Part shown: one piece after another, positions 18,512 through 27,433 of the stretch
Layout: each line of letters starts with the position of its first letter
Position numbering within the stretch: position 1 is the first letter of the stretch
From: Flagellimonas maritima
GTDB taxonomy: Bacteria; Bacteroidota; Bacteroidia; Flavobacteriales; Flavobacteriaceae
Assembly (NCBI RefSeq): GCF_003269425.1
Contig: NZ_CP030104.1
Span: 3,009,001-3,073,000, forward strand
Length of the DNA: 64,000 bases
Direction of reading: 5' to 3'
Program-made: the position numbers and the translations under genes
Notes under the pieces: model-generated
Told to the model about the DNA's origin: nothing
What the model saw: the letters and a program-made list of their open reading frames with translations, nothing else
Database searches by the model: none

Positions 18512-19126
18512 TTAAAACTTCAACTGGGGTTGGTATTCAATTTTTTTGGTATCTATTTTAAAAGACACTTCGCCCGTGCCAAACCCAAGGTCCCTAATGG
18601 TAAAAAGGATATAGTCCTGTTGCATTGCCTTGGGATTTCTTTCATAGACCAACAGCATATTTGTGCGGTTCCCCATACCGTACGTTCTTGGGAACACATA
18701 ATCCAATAGAGGCAGCGTATCCCGTTGTTGACCGATAAGATTTACTTTTTCCGCCATGCCAAAGGCCAATTGGTTGACCATAGCACCGAACTCGGCACGG
18801 CTTCCCAGATTGTGGCTTAACAGTTCCTTTCCATTGGCACTCATGCCCAAGTTGAAATAAAGATAGTCCGCATACTTTTTTCTGAATTCAGCTACATTAT
18901 CCGTTTGGGGTCCGTCCTCCGTGGATTGCAAAACCATTAAATCTGTGGGCCTGTAGGTCAGCGAATAATCGATTCCATTAATGGACTTTTGAAAATGATA
19001 ACCGTTATCAGTGTCCTTGAGGTAAACCAACAGCGCTTCCTTGGAATCAAATGACTTTGATCTACAGGAGGACACCATCGATACCAAGAGTATGAAAATC
19101 AGAACCTTTAGGGATTTATTTACCAT
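18512..19126 (-). CDS. Lipoprotein of unknown function in the Rhs operon
   Basis: This 204-residue protein has a lipoprotein signal sequence (VLIFILLVSMVSSC, lipobox V-S-S-C near residue 21). The mature part is mixed alpha/beta, with RPTDLMVLQSTEDGP and RTNMLLVYERNP as the clearest stretches. No family is recognised. Its start overlaps the 3' end of the OmpH-like gene by 11 bp, and the next gene starts 2 bp after its stop, so the three small genes are tightly coupled. A periplasm-facing outer-membrane lipoprotein before two giant exported proteins suggests a role in their secretion or surface display. Confidence 0.65.
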   Translation of the reverse strand: MVNKSLKVLIFILLVSMVSSCRSKSFDSKEALLVYLKDTDNGYHFQKSINGIDYSLTYRPTDLMVLQSTEDGPQTDNVAEFRKKYADYLYFNLGMSANGKELLSHNLGSRAEFGAMVNQLAFGMAEKVNLIGQQRDTLPLLDYVFPRTYGMGNRTNMLLVYERNPKAMQQDYILFTIRDLGFGTGEVSFKIDTKKIEYQPQLKF

Positions 19127-19691
19127 TGTATTGCTCGTTCAGACCCTTTAAAACCTTTTCAGTCAAATTAGTTTCTTCTTCAGCATACATGATATTGCCG
19201 CTGCCCTGCGCTCCAAAAATAATTCGGTGGCCGTGGTCGTTTCCATATTCTTTTACATAGGCATTGATATCGTTTACGACCGTTTGGGTCATTTTTTGAT
19301 CTTCTTCCTGGATCTGTTTTTGAACTGCTTGTTGGTAGTTGTTAATCTGTTGCTGCTTGTTCTGTAGCAGTTCCTGTTTAAGGGCCAATTCCTTCTTCGT
19401 CATGGAGGATCGCTCTTTTTCATAGGTTTTCAGTTCATTTTGCCAGTCGACCATCAAACTGTCCACATTGGCTTTCATTATGTCAGTTTTTTTGGTAAAA
19501 TTCTCTCGATCTACTTTGGTCCTATCATAACCTTCAAGGAGTCTGTTGACATCCACGTAGGCCAGGTCCGATTCAGAATGCGAAATAAAAAATGTGGATA
19601 CACTTACTATAAGGGCCAAGATGGAAATGGGTGTTGCCAATTTACCCATGGAGTTGGCTGCGTTGCTTTTTGCTGTAGGTTTCTCTTTCAT
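19116..19691 (-). CDS. OmpH/Skp-like membrane-anchored periplasmic chaperone
   Basis: This 191-residue protein has one N-terminal membrane helix (about 18-38, ATPISILALIVSVSTFFIS) and then AYVDVNRLLEGYDR, the start motif of OmpH/Skp proteins. A long charged coiled coil follows (about 55-150, rich in Gln, Lys and Glu). It ends with RIIFGAQGSGNIMYAEE and LTEKVLKGLNEQY, also typical of the flavobacterial OmpH family. Skp-type chaperones hold unfolded outer-membrane or secreted proteins in the periplasm. As first gene of the Rhs operon it may serve the giant beta-rich products. Unlike free Skp it is tethered to the inner membrane. Confidence 0.75.
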   Translation of the reverse strand: MKEKPTAKSNAANSMGKLATPISILALIVSVSTFFISHSESDLAYVDVNRLLEGYDRTKVDRENFTKKTDIMKANVDSLMVDWQNELKTYEKERSSMTKKELALKQELLQNKQQQINNYQQAVQKQIQEEDQKMTQTVVNDINAYVKEYGNDHGHRIIFGAQGSGNIMYAEEETNLTEKVLKGLNEQYNGK

Positions 19692-20250
19692 GGTTTTGTG
19701 TTTGGGAGTATGTATTTGATAGATTTTTTTTAAAAATTTATATTTTCTGTAGACGAACTTGCTTTTTCTTTTTTTTGATTTTAAAGTGATATTTCCGAGT
19801 ATCGATTGTACAAGGAGTAATCTTAAATTGGTTATAGAAGGGTTTCCCTACCTTTGGGAATATTCGATTTCAGTTTGGATGAACCATACCTGAGCATTAG
19901 TGGACACCTGATACATCACCGTTTATTGAAAACGTTCAATTTTGAACGAACAATTCGGTATTTTTCGTTGAAATACGGTTTCCCAATATGGAAAAATAAT
20001 TTGAAGAAAGAAGAGTACATAGCCCTGCGGTTAAGTTTGTAATTACCTTAAAATGATTTGGGGCTATGCTGAAATTCTAATTCTTAGTAAGAAATCCCGC
20101 CAAATATATAATTTTTTTTAACACGTAAATTTTTTTTTGGCAAGAACTGATACTCTTGTAAATAAATTTTCATTTTCAAAAAAAAAAATCAATCTTCGTT
20201 GCCAATTTTGATTTTTAACCCCAAATCTTTACTAATGTTAACCTATACTT
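19692..20250. other. Divergent intergenic region between the Rhs and T2SS-like operons
   Basis: This 559-bp AT-rich region separates two operons read in opposite directions. It holds a good Bacteroidota-type promoter facing right (see 19828-19856) and a perfect 16-bp palindrome at 19933-19948 (CGTTCAATTTTGAACG) that could be an operator or hairpin. T-runs lie near 20105-20140. No convincing promoter for the leftward operon was found, and I see no gene I would defend here. Confidence 0.5.
19828..19856 (+). promoter_or_regulatory. Bacteroidota-type promoter (TTG-N18-TACCTTTG)
   Basis: TTG at 19828-19830 and TACCTTTG at 19849-19856 fit the TTG / TAnnTTTG consensus of the Bacteroidota housekeeping sigma factor with an 18-bp spacer. 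Transcription would start near 19862 and leave an untranslated leader of about 390 nt before the pseudopilin gene, which is unusually long. Confidence 0.5.
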
Positions 20251-20658
20251 ATGCATTTTTTGCAAAAAAGGGTGCATGCCCTTAACCTTCAGGAAACCCT
20301 GATAGTCTTGGCCATCATCGGTATTTTACTATTGTTGGCCTTGCCGAACCTTATGCCCTTGATATCCAAGGCAAAGAGCATTGAGGCGCAGACCCAGCTC
20401 AAAGCTATTTACAATTCCCAGACAACACATCGGTATATGTACAGTAAGTTCACCCAGGATATCGGTGAGCTTGACTTTGTTCCCCCTAGGACCGTAAAGG
20501 AAAATGGTACGGCAAACTATAGGTACGAGATATTGGCGGCTACTGATGCTACGTTCAAGGCCAGGGCCGAAGCGGTTACAGATTTTGATGGAGATGGTAT
20601 CTTAAACGTATGGGAAATAGACGAGAACGGCAACCCAAAACAGATAATCAAAGACTAG
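20251..20658 (+). CDS. Type IV pilin-like / pseudopilin protein
   Basis: This 135-residue protein has a class III signal: a short basic leader (MHFLQKRVHA) and then LNLQETLIVLAIIGILLLLALP. Processing after Ala10 would place the conserved Glu at +5 of the mature protein, with Ala instead of the usual Gly at -1. After the N-terminal helix comes a short globular part with a Ca-binding-like DFDGDGI loop near residue 115, as in the C-terminal loop of GspG major pseudopilins. It is the first gene of a secretion operon and overlaps the start of its peptidase. It would build the piston or pilus fibre. Confidence 0.8.
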   Translation: MHFLQKRVHALNLQETLIVLAIIGILLLLALPNLMPLISKAKSIEAQTQLKAIYNSQTTHRYMYSKFTQDIGELDFVPPRTVKENGTANYRYEILAATDATFKARAEAVTDFDGDGILNVWEIDENGNPKQIIKD

Positions 20659-21140
20659 TGTTTATACTTCAACTGCTCACCATGATGGGCTGCGGTATTG
20701 TGGCAGTTCAAGACTTTAAGGATAGAGAGGTTATATGGATATGCTTCCCAATTATCGGTGTATTGTTGGCTTGCCTGCATGCACACCGATTGGGATTTGA
20801 CCACTTTGTTTTCTTCGCATTGAACAACATTGTATTGGTCAGTTGTGTATTGGCACTGCTCTGGACCATTACCAAGTTTGTCTTTAAAAAAGAGTTTTTG
20901 AATGTTAGCTTTGGTTTGGGCGATATGCTCTTTATATATGCCTTCGCCCTGGGTTTTCCAACGGTAACCTTCATTATTCTCTTTGTGGGTTCCATTCTTT
21001 TTTCTCTGTTGGCCTTCATCATACTAAAAATGTTCACTCAGGCAAAAACGGTTCCCTTGGCAGGGTTTATGGGAATTTTTCTGATTAGCGTACTGCTTCT
21101 GGCATTTTTGCCAAACACTCCTTCGCTCTATTCAATCTAA
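20658..21140 (+). CDS. Type IV prepilin peptidase (A24 family)
   Basis: The chosen start is GTG at 20658, which overlaps the TAG of the pilin gene (TAGTG) and gives 160 residues. A start further upstream at 20610 would read through the pilin 3' end. The protein is a hydrophobic multi-helix membrane protein with the two aspartate sites of the A24 aspartyl peptidases: VQDFKDREV near residue 20 and the GLGDMLFIYAFALGFP GxGD motif near residue 98. It lacks the N-terminal methylase domain of full-length PilD, as short A24 members do. It should cleave the pseudopilin encoded just upstream. The ATPase gene starts directly after its stop. Confidence 0.8.
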   Translation: MFILQLLTMMGCGIVAVQDFKDREVIWICFPIIGVLLACLHAHRLGFDHFVFFALNNIVLVSCVLALLWTITKFVFKKEFLNVSFGLGDMLFIYAFALGFPTVTFIILFVGSILFSLLAFIILKMFTQAKTVPLAGFMGIFLISVLLLAFLPNTPSLYSI

Positions 21141-22556
21141 ATGCAGAACAATTCCTATAAAATAGCGCCACATCTACAACAGCGTATTTCTGCTGATCAA
21201 GCCTTTCACTATAGAATCGTGCCGGTGGGTATCGAGGGGGATACACTTCGGCTTAAGACCGATAGTGAATCCTTACAGGAACTTTTGACCGAGCTTAACA
21301 TTGTTCTGAATTCCCATGTTTTGTTAGAGCAATGCCAAACGGGAGAAATGCAGCAATATTTGACCGCAAACTACAGGCAACATGCAAAGACGGAAATATC
21401 CCAACTAGGATATTCGAAGGATTTTTTGAAAAGAATATTGCTTGAGGCCAAAGGTATAGGGAGCAGCGACATTCATTTTGAACCCTATGAGGACAGGTGT
21501 AGGGTTAGATTACGGATGGATGGCAAATTATTGGAATATTACACCATTCCTATTAAGGATTATCCTACCATGGTCAACAAAATAAAGATAAGGGCCAATC
21601 TGGACATTGCGGAGAAACGGTTGCCACAAGACGGGAGGATTAGTGTAAACTCCAATGGGCAAGATTTCGATATACGGGTTTCTTCATTACCAACATTACA
21701 TGGTGAAAAATTGGTTTTGAGAATTTTGAGTCGGGATTCAGCAATTGTAGATCTGGAAGAACTTGGAATGACTTCCGAAGATTTAGTCCGATACAAGAAT
21801 GGTATAAAGAAACCAAATGGCATCGTACTGATATCGGGGCCAACCGGTTCCGGTAAGACAACGACCTTGTACGCCACGCTAAAAATATTGAACGATGGCA
21901 CTTCAAACATACTTACCATAGAGGATCCCATAGAGTACACTCTGGAAGGGATCAACCAAGTGCAATTGAAGGAGAACATCGGCCTTGATTTTGCCAGTTC
22001 GTTGCGTACTTTCTTAAGACAGGACCCAGATATTATTATGGTAGGCGAAATTAGGGACGTCAAAACTGCAAATATGGCCATCAGGGCCGCACTTACGGGT
22101 CATTTGGTGCTTTCCACCATACATACAAACTCGGCATGGGGTACTGTTTCCAGATTGATTGACATGGGGGTGCCAGCATTCTTGATCGCCAACACCCTTA
22201 ATATGAGCATTGCCCAGCGTTTGGTTCGAAAACTGTGCAGTTGCTGTAAAAAGAAGATAAAAGTCAATAAAGATACTTTTCCGGCTGATTTTTCCGCTCC
22301 CAAAAATCTGAAGCACCATTTTGTTGCAAAAGGGTGCAATGATTGTTATCATACAGGATACAAAGGGCGAAAAGCCATTTACGAAATCCTTGCCATTGAT
22401 AAGGATTTGGAGATATCTATAAAGGAAAACAAACTGCAAATAGATAGTTATTTAAATCATAATGATATCCCAACGCTAAAAACCAATGCGATTGATTTGG
22501 TTGAACATGGCATTACTTCCATTGAAGAGGTCTACTCCTTATTAAGTAGTCGATAA
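21141..22556 (+). CDS. gspE: Type II secretion / type IV pilus assembly ATPase (GspE/PilB family)
   Basis: This 471-residue cytosolic ATPase powers pseudopilin assembly. It shows SSDIHFEP and VRLRMDGKL (about 112-130), RLPQDGRI, Walker A GPTGSGKTTTLYATL (about 233-247), the Asp box LTIEDPIEY, Walker B DIIMVGEIRD (about 296-305) and the His box LTGHLVLSTIHTN. A tetracysteine zinc site lies near the C-terminus (LCSCC and GCNDC), a GspE/PilB feature. The N-terminal domain is short. The ATG follows the peptidase TAA with no gap, and the secretin gene starts immediately after its own stop. Confidence 0.93.
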   Translation: MQNNSYKIAPHLQQRISADQAFHYRIVPVGIEGDTLRLKTDSESLQELLTELNIVLNSHVLLEQCQTGEMQQYLTANYRQHAKTEISQLGYSKDFLKRILLEAKGIGSSDIHFEPYEDRCRVRLRMDGKLLEYYTIPIKDYPTMVNKIKIRANLDIAEKRLPQDGRISVNSNGQDFDIRVSSLPTLHGEKLVLRILSRDSAIVDLEELGMTSEDLVRYKNGIKKPNGIVLISGPTGSGKTTTLYATLKILNDGTSNILTIEDPIEYTLEGINQVQLKENIGLDFASSLRTFLRQDPDIIMVGEIRDVKTANMAIRAALTGHLVLSTIHTNSAWGTVSRLIDMGVPAFLIANTLNMSIAQRLVRKLCSCCKKKIKVNKDTFPADFSAPKNLKHHFVAKGCNDCYHTGYKGRKAIYEILAIDKDLEISIKENKLQIDSYLNHNDIPTLKTNAIDLVEHGITSIEEVYSLLSSR

Positions 22557-24731
22557 ATGAAAAGATCTATAATTATAATATTTTTATTTCTCCATACTGT
22601 GATCTTCTCACAATATGATACTAATAGGATTCAGACTATAAAGAATAATCTGGATCTTTTGGCAGCTGATTATCCAGCCTATAACGAAACTTTAAAATTA
22701 GAGATAAATGTTTCAAAAGTGACACTGCCTGACTTATTGATTGCCGTTGCCAGAGTTCACAAATTAAACCTAAGTGTTTCCAACAATATCTCCAATATCA
22801 ATATCGTCAACAATTTTACTGACGTCACTGTTTCAGATCTTCTTATTTTCCTCTGTAAGGAATATGACCTAACAATAGATTTTACTGGAAGTATTCTTTC
22901 CGTAAAGCGCTATCTGCCTCCCCCTCCAGAAGTGGTCGAAAAAAAGTTTTTAGTAAAATCGGACCCTTCCACGAATATGGTCAGCTTAGACGTTGATAAT
23001 ATTCCCCTTGAGCAGGTATTCCGGAAAATCATGGCAGTCTTCGGTAAGAACTTGTTATATGCCAACAATCTCAAAGAAAGGCCCTTGAACATTTTTCTGA
23101 ATAATGTTTCCTTTGATACCGCTATGGAAAAAGTTGCTGAGCTTAATGGACTGGCCCATTCCAAGTCAAGGGACGGGTTTTATCTTTTTAGTGCTTTGGA
23201 CGAATCAACGGGTAACTCTGGACCAAGACTATTTAAAAAAGGAATACATTATATGGTATTGGATACCGTAAATAAAATCCTTAACGTGGATTTCAATGAT
23301 TCGCCTATTGTCGAGATTTTAGATGCTCTAAGTCAAGATTTGAAATTGGACGTTTATACCGCCACGCCCTTGGAAAATGCGGGCAAGGTAACTTTTAATG
23401 CAAAAAATATTCATTTTGACGATCTGCTGTCCTATATTTTCGAAAGCAAGCAAACTGAAAATATCGGCTTACCATTGGAAAGCGGTCAACGACGTGGCTA
23501 CCTTAGTAACACTAGTGGCACTAATGAAATCCCAAACAGTGCCAATCCCACCTATTTTACATATAAAAAAGAAAACAATATTTACTTTTTTGGTACAGTA
23601 GACCAGTTGAGCCTACGGAAAGTTGAGATTGTTCAGATGATGCACCGATCCGTGGAATTGATGAGTGACCCCCAGTCTTATTCAGGAGGATATCGAAGTG
23701 CCGGAAGAACGAATACGGGGAACATAAATTATTTTGGGAATGGCCAAGGTTCTAATTTTCAGGGTGGATCCCAAAACCTTAATAATCAGAGAACGATAAA
23801 TACAAGGAGCAACAATGGATTTGAAAATTTTCGGAACGGTGCTGAAGCTTTGGTCAACATTTTACCTGATGAAATCAAATCCAATCTCGACGTTAGGGTG
23901 GATTTTGAGCTCAATAGCTTCTTGGTAAGCGGTCCCGCAGCAAACATTGAACGTTTTAAAAATTTTATCAAAAAGATTGATAGACCTGTACCCGTAGTTT
24001 TAATCGAAGTGATGATTATTGAGGTGAAAAAATCATCTATTGTTGAAACAGGTATCAGTTGGGGCATTGGTGATGAATCTCTGGAAACCAAGGGTAAACT
24101 CTTTCCAGAAACAGACCTGACCCTTGGAGCCAAGACCGTGAACAAGGTCATTGGTGGTTTCGATGGATTTGGATCTTTCAATATTGGGAAGGTAGTACCT
24201 GATTTTTTCGCTACTATCAAAGCCTTGGAGGAAAATGGGAATATCAAGATTCGTTCTACTCCCAAACTATCTACACTCAATGGACATAGAGCTAACCTTT
24301 CCATAGGTGAAACTACATACTATGTGATAACCAATCAGAACTTTTTTGGGTCCCAGATACCTACAACTTCAGAAGTAAGGAATTATGCCCCGATCGATGC
24401 CGAGTTGGGAGTAAGTATAAAACCATTGGTTTCCGGTGATGGTCAAGTGACCCTTGAAATCAATGTGGTTCAATCGGATTTTAGTGGAGAGCGTATTGAA
24501 GAGGATGCTCCTCCAGGACTGACCTCAAGAGAGTTCAGTTCCATTATACGAATGCAAAACCAGGACTTGGCCATATTAGGGGGACTAGAGGAAAAGATAA
24601 AGAATGATTCTGGCAGTGGCGTTCCTCTTTTGGCCCGAATACCTGTTCTCAAGTGGCTTTTTAGTAAAAGGAAACGTGAGGATACCAAACAGAAACTCAC
24701 GATATTGATCAAACCGACCGTTATCTATTAG
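22557..24731 (+). CDS. gspD: Secretin (GspD/PilQ family)
   Basis: This 724-residue outer-membrane channel protein has a signal peptide (1-18, ending VIFSQ) and N-domains with an STN/secretin_N look (about 45-115 and 120-190). An Asn/Gly/Ser-rich linker follows (about 385-425). The C-terminal secretin domain (about 455-724) has VPVVLIEVMIIEVKKSS, ENGNIKIRSTPKLSTLNG and the closing VPLLARIPVLKWLFSKR and LTILIKPTVIY. It forms the multimeric gate through which the pilus or substrate passes. No lipobox is present, so targeting would need a partner or the protein itself. It abuts gspE with no spacing. Confidence 0.92.
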   Translation: MKRSIIIIFLFLHTVIFSQYDTNRIQTIKNNLDLLAADYPAYNETLKLEINVSKVTLPDLLIAVARVHKLNLSVSNNISNINIVNNFTDVTVSDLLIFLCKEYDLTIDFTGSILSVKRYLPPPPEVVEKKFLVKSDPSTNMVSLDVDNIPLEQVFRKIMAVFGKNLLYANNLKERPLNIFLNNVSFDTAMEKVAELNGLAHSKSRDGFYLFSALDESTGNSGPRLFKKGIHYMVLDTVNKILNVDFNDSPIVEILDALSQDLKLDVYTATPLENAGKVTFNAKNIHFDDLLSYIFESKQTENIGLPLESGQRRGYLSNTSGTNEIPNSANPTYFTYKKENNIYFFGTVDQLSLRKVEIVQMMHRSVELMSDPQSYSGGYRSAGRTNTGNINYFGNGQGSNFQGGSQNLNNQRTINTRSNNGFENFRNGAEALVNILPDEIKSNLDVRVDFELNSFLVSGPAANIERFKNFIKKIDRPVPVVLIEVMIIEVKKSSIVETGISWGIGDESLETKGKLFPETDLTLGAKTVNKVIGGFDGFGSFNIGKVVPDFFATIKALEENGNIKIRSTPKLSTLNGHRANLSIGETTYYVITNQNFFGSQIPTTSEVRNYAPIDAELGVSIKPLVSGDGQVTLEINVVQSDFSGERIEEDAPPGLTSREFSSIIRMQNQDLAILGGLEEKIKNDSGSGVPLLARIPVLKWLFSKRKREDTKQKLTILIKPTVIY

Positions 24732-24733
24732 AC

Positions 24734-25939
24734 TTGGAAAATTGGATTAAGTATATCATTAAAGGCTTTTCATTTAAAGGTTTGGAAATCTTTGAGCTGG
24801 AAAATCATACTTTCTATTCCTTGACCGAGTTAAAGATGAAGAAGAATGAAATCCATGTAGTATCCGAAATGCTATTTGGGACTATCCAAGAGGTTGCACC
24901 ACATATTAAAAAAACGGATATGCTTTCAATAGCAATAAACTCCTCGCAAATTCTAAAAAAATGGTCTTTACCCGATTCTAAATTAGATATAGAACAAAAG
25001 GTGATTCAAGCGTTCCCAAATTTGGATTTGCATAAATTTTATTTTGAAATTTTAGCTGTGGAAAATCTTGGGATGGTTTCCATAGGCAAAAGAGAATACG
25101 TAAATAATTTGTTGTCAGAATTGGAAACCCATAACATTGTACCGATGAGGATTTCTTTGGGCATTTCGGATATAGGAACAACTATACCCTACTTTCAGGC
25201 TTCCAATATTCAAGGTTCTAATTTTAGGATAAAGAAATTAGATGATAGTGGGTATGAATTTGAACCTGATAGTCCGTCTCAGCATTATAACATTGAAATA
25301 AATGGCCTGGACATGTCCAGTACAAGTCTATTATCGTTTTCCGCTTTTCTAGGATATTTTATAAGTTCAGAAAAAAAATCAAACGTTACTACGCTCAATA
25401 AAGAACTTGAGAATAATTTTTTAAACTATCATTTTTACAATCTTGGGTTTAAATGGGGATTGGGGATTGTTTTGGGAATCCTGTTCTTAAATTTTTTATG
25501 CTATACACATTATAAAGCTCAAGTAACATCTGCGGAATCGGTCTCAAGCTCAGAACAACAGATTTCTACACTAAGGAAGCTAGAAGACGAAGTTGCCTTA
25601 AAGGAAGAAAAGCTTAATATGATTTTAGGTACCAAAAGCTCAAGATCCACTTTTTATATGGATAGGATTGCCAATGAGCTTCCTGTTACTATCCAATTAG
25701 ATCAAATGGAGTACCAGCCTTTAAAAAGACCTGTTCAAGAACATAAGTCAATTGAATTAAAACTAAACAGTATTATTGTTTCTGGATATTCCAACGACAA
25801 AACTCAATTTGCCCAATGGACGGATGCTTTGGAGCAGAAAGATTGGATAGCAAGAATTGAAATTCTTCACTATGGCTATGTATCAAAAACTTCTGATGAA
25901 TTTACCGTAAAAATTGAAATCCATGAAGCTGAACAATAG
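24734..25939 (+). CDS. GspL- or PilM/PilN-like inner-membrane assembly protein
   Basis: This 401-residue protein has no ATG near the start. The frame opens with TTG at 24734, 2 bp after the secretin stop; a later ATG near residue 33 is the alternative. Residues 1-235 form a cytosolic domain with weak PilM/GspL-like strand and helix order. One membrane helix follows (about 237-258, WGLGIVLGILFLNFLCYTHY), then a coiled coil (about 265-300) and a PilN-like periplasmic end. Such proteins link the ATPase to the periplasmic parts. The assignment rests on topology and operon position rather than on a strong motif. Confidence 0.65.
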   Translation: MENWIKYIIKGFSFKGLEIFELENHTFYSLTELKMKKNEIHVVSEMLFGTIQEVAPHIKKTDMLSIAINSSQILKKWSLPDSKLDIEQKVIQAFPNLDLHKFYFEILAVENLGMVSIGKREYVNNLLSELETHNIVPMRISLGISDIGTTIPYFQASNIQGSNFRIKKLDDSGYEFEPDSPSQHYNIEINGLDMSSTSLLSFSAFLGYFISSEKKSNVTTLNKELENNFLNYHFYNLGFKWGLGIVLGILFLNFLCYTHYKAQVTSAESVSSSEQQISTLRKLEDEVALKEEKLNMILGTKSSRSTFYMDRIANELPVTIQLDQMEYQPLKRPVQEHKSIELKLNSIIVSGYSNDKTQFAQWTDALEQKDWIARIEILHYGYVSKTSDEFTVKIEIHEAEQ

Positions 25940-26435
25940 GAACAGGGTACTTTTGGGAGGTTTTTTGGTGATGCTTTTTTTGAGTTATTTTTTAGCCGTT
26001 AAAGAAACCATGAAGCTTAGGGCCCAGCTCCTTTCTTTCAAAAGCAGACAAGAGGTATCGATGAATATCCCAGGACAGCTTCACAGACTTTCAAATAAGG
26101 AAAAGGATATTGATTTAAAGTTTAAGGAGTTGAACCTTGCTACTTCTTCTCGGCAGAATCATTTGATTAAATATCTAAATCGTATTTCTACGATAAACAT
26201 GGTAAAAATCATTGAGTTTAGGTCGCCACATCTGTTTCGGCAAGAAAATTCAACAAACAAAACCCATATTTTCACCTTGGAAGGCTACTTTTTGGATATA
26301 CTCAAAGTCGTATATGCTTTGGAAAAACAAGGGAGTTTTGGAGCGGTTTCACATATTTCCTTTGAAAAGAAAAAGGACCATCGAAGTGGAAAGAACTATT
26401 TGCAGGCACTTGTTTTTTTGGAGCATATTCAATAA
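25923..26435 (+). CDS. PilO/GspM-like inner-membrane protein
   Basis: The best start is the ATG at 25923 (MKLNNRNRVLLGGFLVMLF), 170 residues, overlapping the previous gene by 17 bp. An in-frame TTG at 25914 is less likely. One membrane helix (about 9-27) is followed by a coiled coil (about 28-80) and a small periplasmic alpha/beta domain. This is the layout of PilO and GspM, which pair with PilN or GspL in the inner-membrane platform. It is the last gene of the operon. No GspF/PilC-like gene follows, and the YebC gene converges after about 110 bp. Confidence 0.65.
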   Translation: MKLNNRNRVLLGGFLVMLFLSYFLAVKETMKLRAQLLSFKSRQEVSMNIPGQLHRLSNKEKDIDLKFKELNLATSSRQNHLIKYLNRISTINMVKIIEFRSPHLFRQENSTNKTHIFTLEGYFLDILKVVYALEKQGSFGAVSHISFEKKKDHRSGKNYLQALVFLEHIQ

Positions 26436-26544
26436 AAGCTCTATTTCATCTGGAAAACCAATTCTTAAGGAATCATTATTTTAAACATCCAACATTGAAC
26501 AAAATAGATGTGTTCTGTCAAGAAAAAAGAGTTCTAATAAGAGT

Positions 26545-27255
26545 TTATTCCTGCATCGTATGATACACGTTCTGAACATCGTCATCTTCCTCGATTTTTT
26601 CCAAGAGTTTTTCTACGTCGGCTGCCTGTTCTTCGGAAAGCTCTTTGGTAACTTGGGGAATACGTTCAAATCCGGACGAGAGAATTTCGATTTCCCTGGA
26701 TTCCAGTTCTTTTTGGATATCACCGAAACTTTCAAAAGGAGCGTAAATCAGGATACCATCCTCGTCCACAAAAACTTCTTCGGCACCAAAATCTATCATC
26801 TCCAGTTCCAATTCTTCAGGGTCGATACCTTCGCCATCTATTCTGAAGTTGCAGGTATGGTCGAACATAAACTCTACGGACCCTGAGGTACCCAGACTAC
26901 CGTTACATTTATTAAAATAGCTGCGAATATTGGCAACAGTCCTTGTGTTGTTATCGGTAGCTGTTTCTATGAGTATGGCAATGCCATGGGGCGCATAGCC
27001 TTCAAACAAAACCTCTTTATAATCCCCTTGATTTTTATCGGACGCTCTTTTGATGGCACGTTCAATATTGTCCTTGGGCATGTTGACGGACTTTGCATTT
27101 TGAATTACCGCACGTAGCCTTGAATTGGCATCTGGGTCTGGGCCACCTTCTTTAACGGCCATAACAATGTCTTTTCCAATTCTGGTAAATGCTTTGGACA
27201 TTGCCGCCCAACGTTTCATTTTCCGTGCTTTTCTAAATTCAAATGCTCTTCCCAT
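26545..27255 (-). CDS. yebC: YebC/PmpR-family protein
   Basis: This 236-residue cytosolic protein belongs to the YebC/PmpR family, whose members act as DNA-binding regulators or ribosome-associated translation factors. The N-terminus MGRAFEFRKARKMKRWAAMS is followed by KAFTRIGKDIVMAVKEGGPD, NSRLRAVIQNAK and MPKDNIERAIKRAS, all family signatures. The acidic C-terminal domain carries GTSGSVEFMFD and the closing EEDDDVQNVYHTM. Length is normal. It is a stand-alone gene converging on the secretion operon. Confidence 0.93.
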   Translation of the reverse strand: MGRAFEFRKARKMKRWAAMSKAFTRIGKDIVMAVKEGGPDPDANSRLRAVIQNAKSVNMPKDNIERAIKRASDKNQGDYKEVLFEGYAPHGIAILIETATDNNTRTVANIRSYFNKCNGSLGTSGSVEFMFDHTCNFRIDGEGIDPEELELEMIDFGAEEVFVDEDGILIYAPFESFGDIQKELESREIEILSSGFERIPQVTKELSEEQAADVEKLLEKIEEDDDVQNVYHTMQE

Positions 27256-27433
27256 AGGTAATCGGTTATTAAAGTAAAAAGTGGCTAAAGTTAAAAAAGT
27301 TCAAGTTCAAGTATCAAGAACAAGCCTACAAAAGTTTAAATTAATGAGGGTATACAAAATTAAACTGTTGAACTTAGAACTTTCACTGCCGAACCGCTAC
27401 TACGTAACGCTATTCAAAACAGTAACTTAATTT

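Noticed and set aside
19854..20042. 62-codon plus-strand frame after the promoter
   Set aside because: It begins with TTG inside the predicted -7 element, before the expected transcription start, and has no ATG or family likeness.
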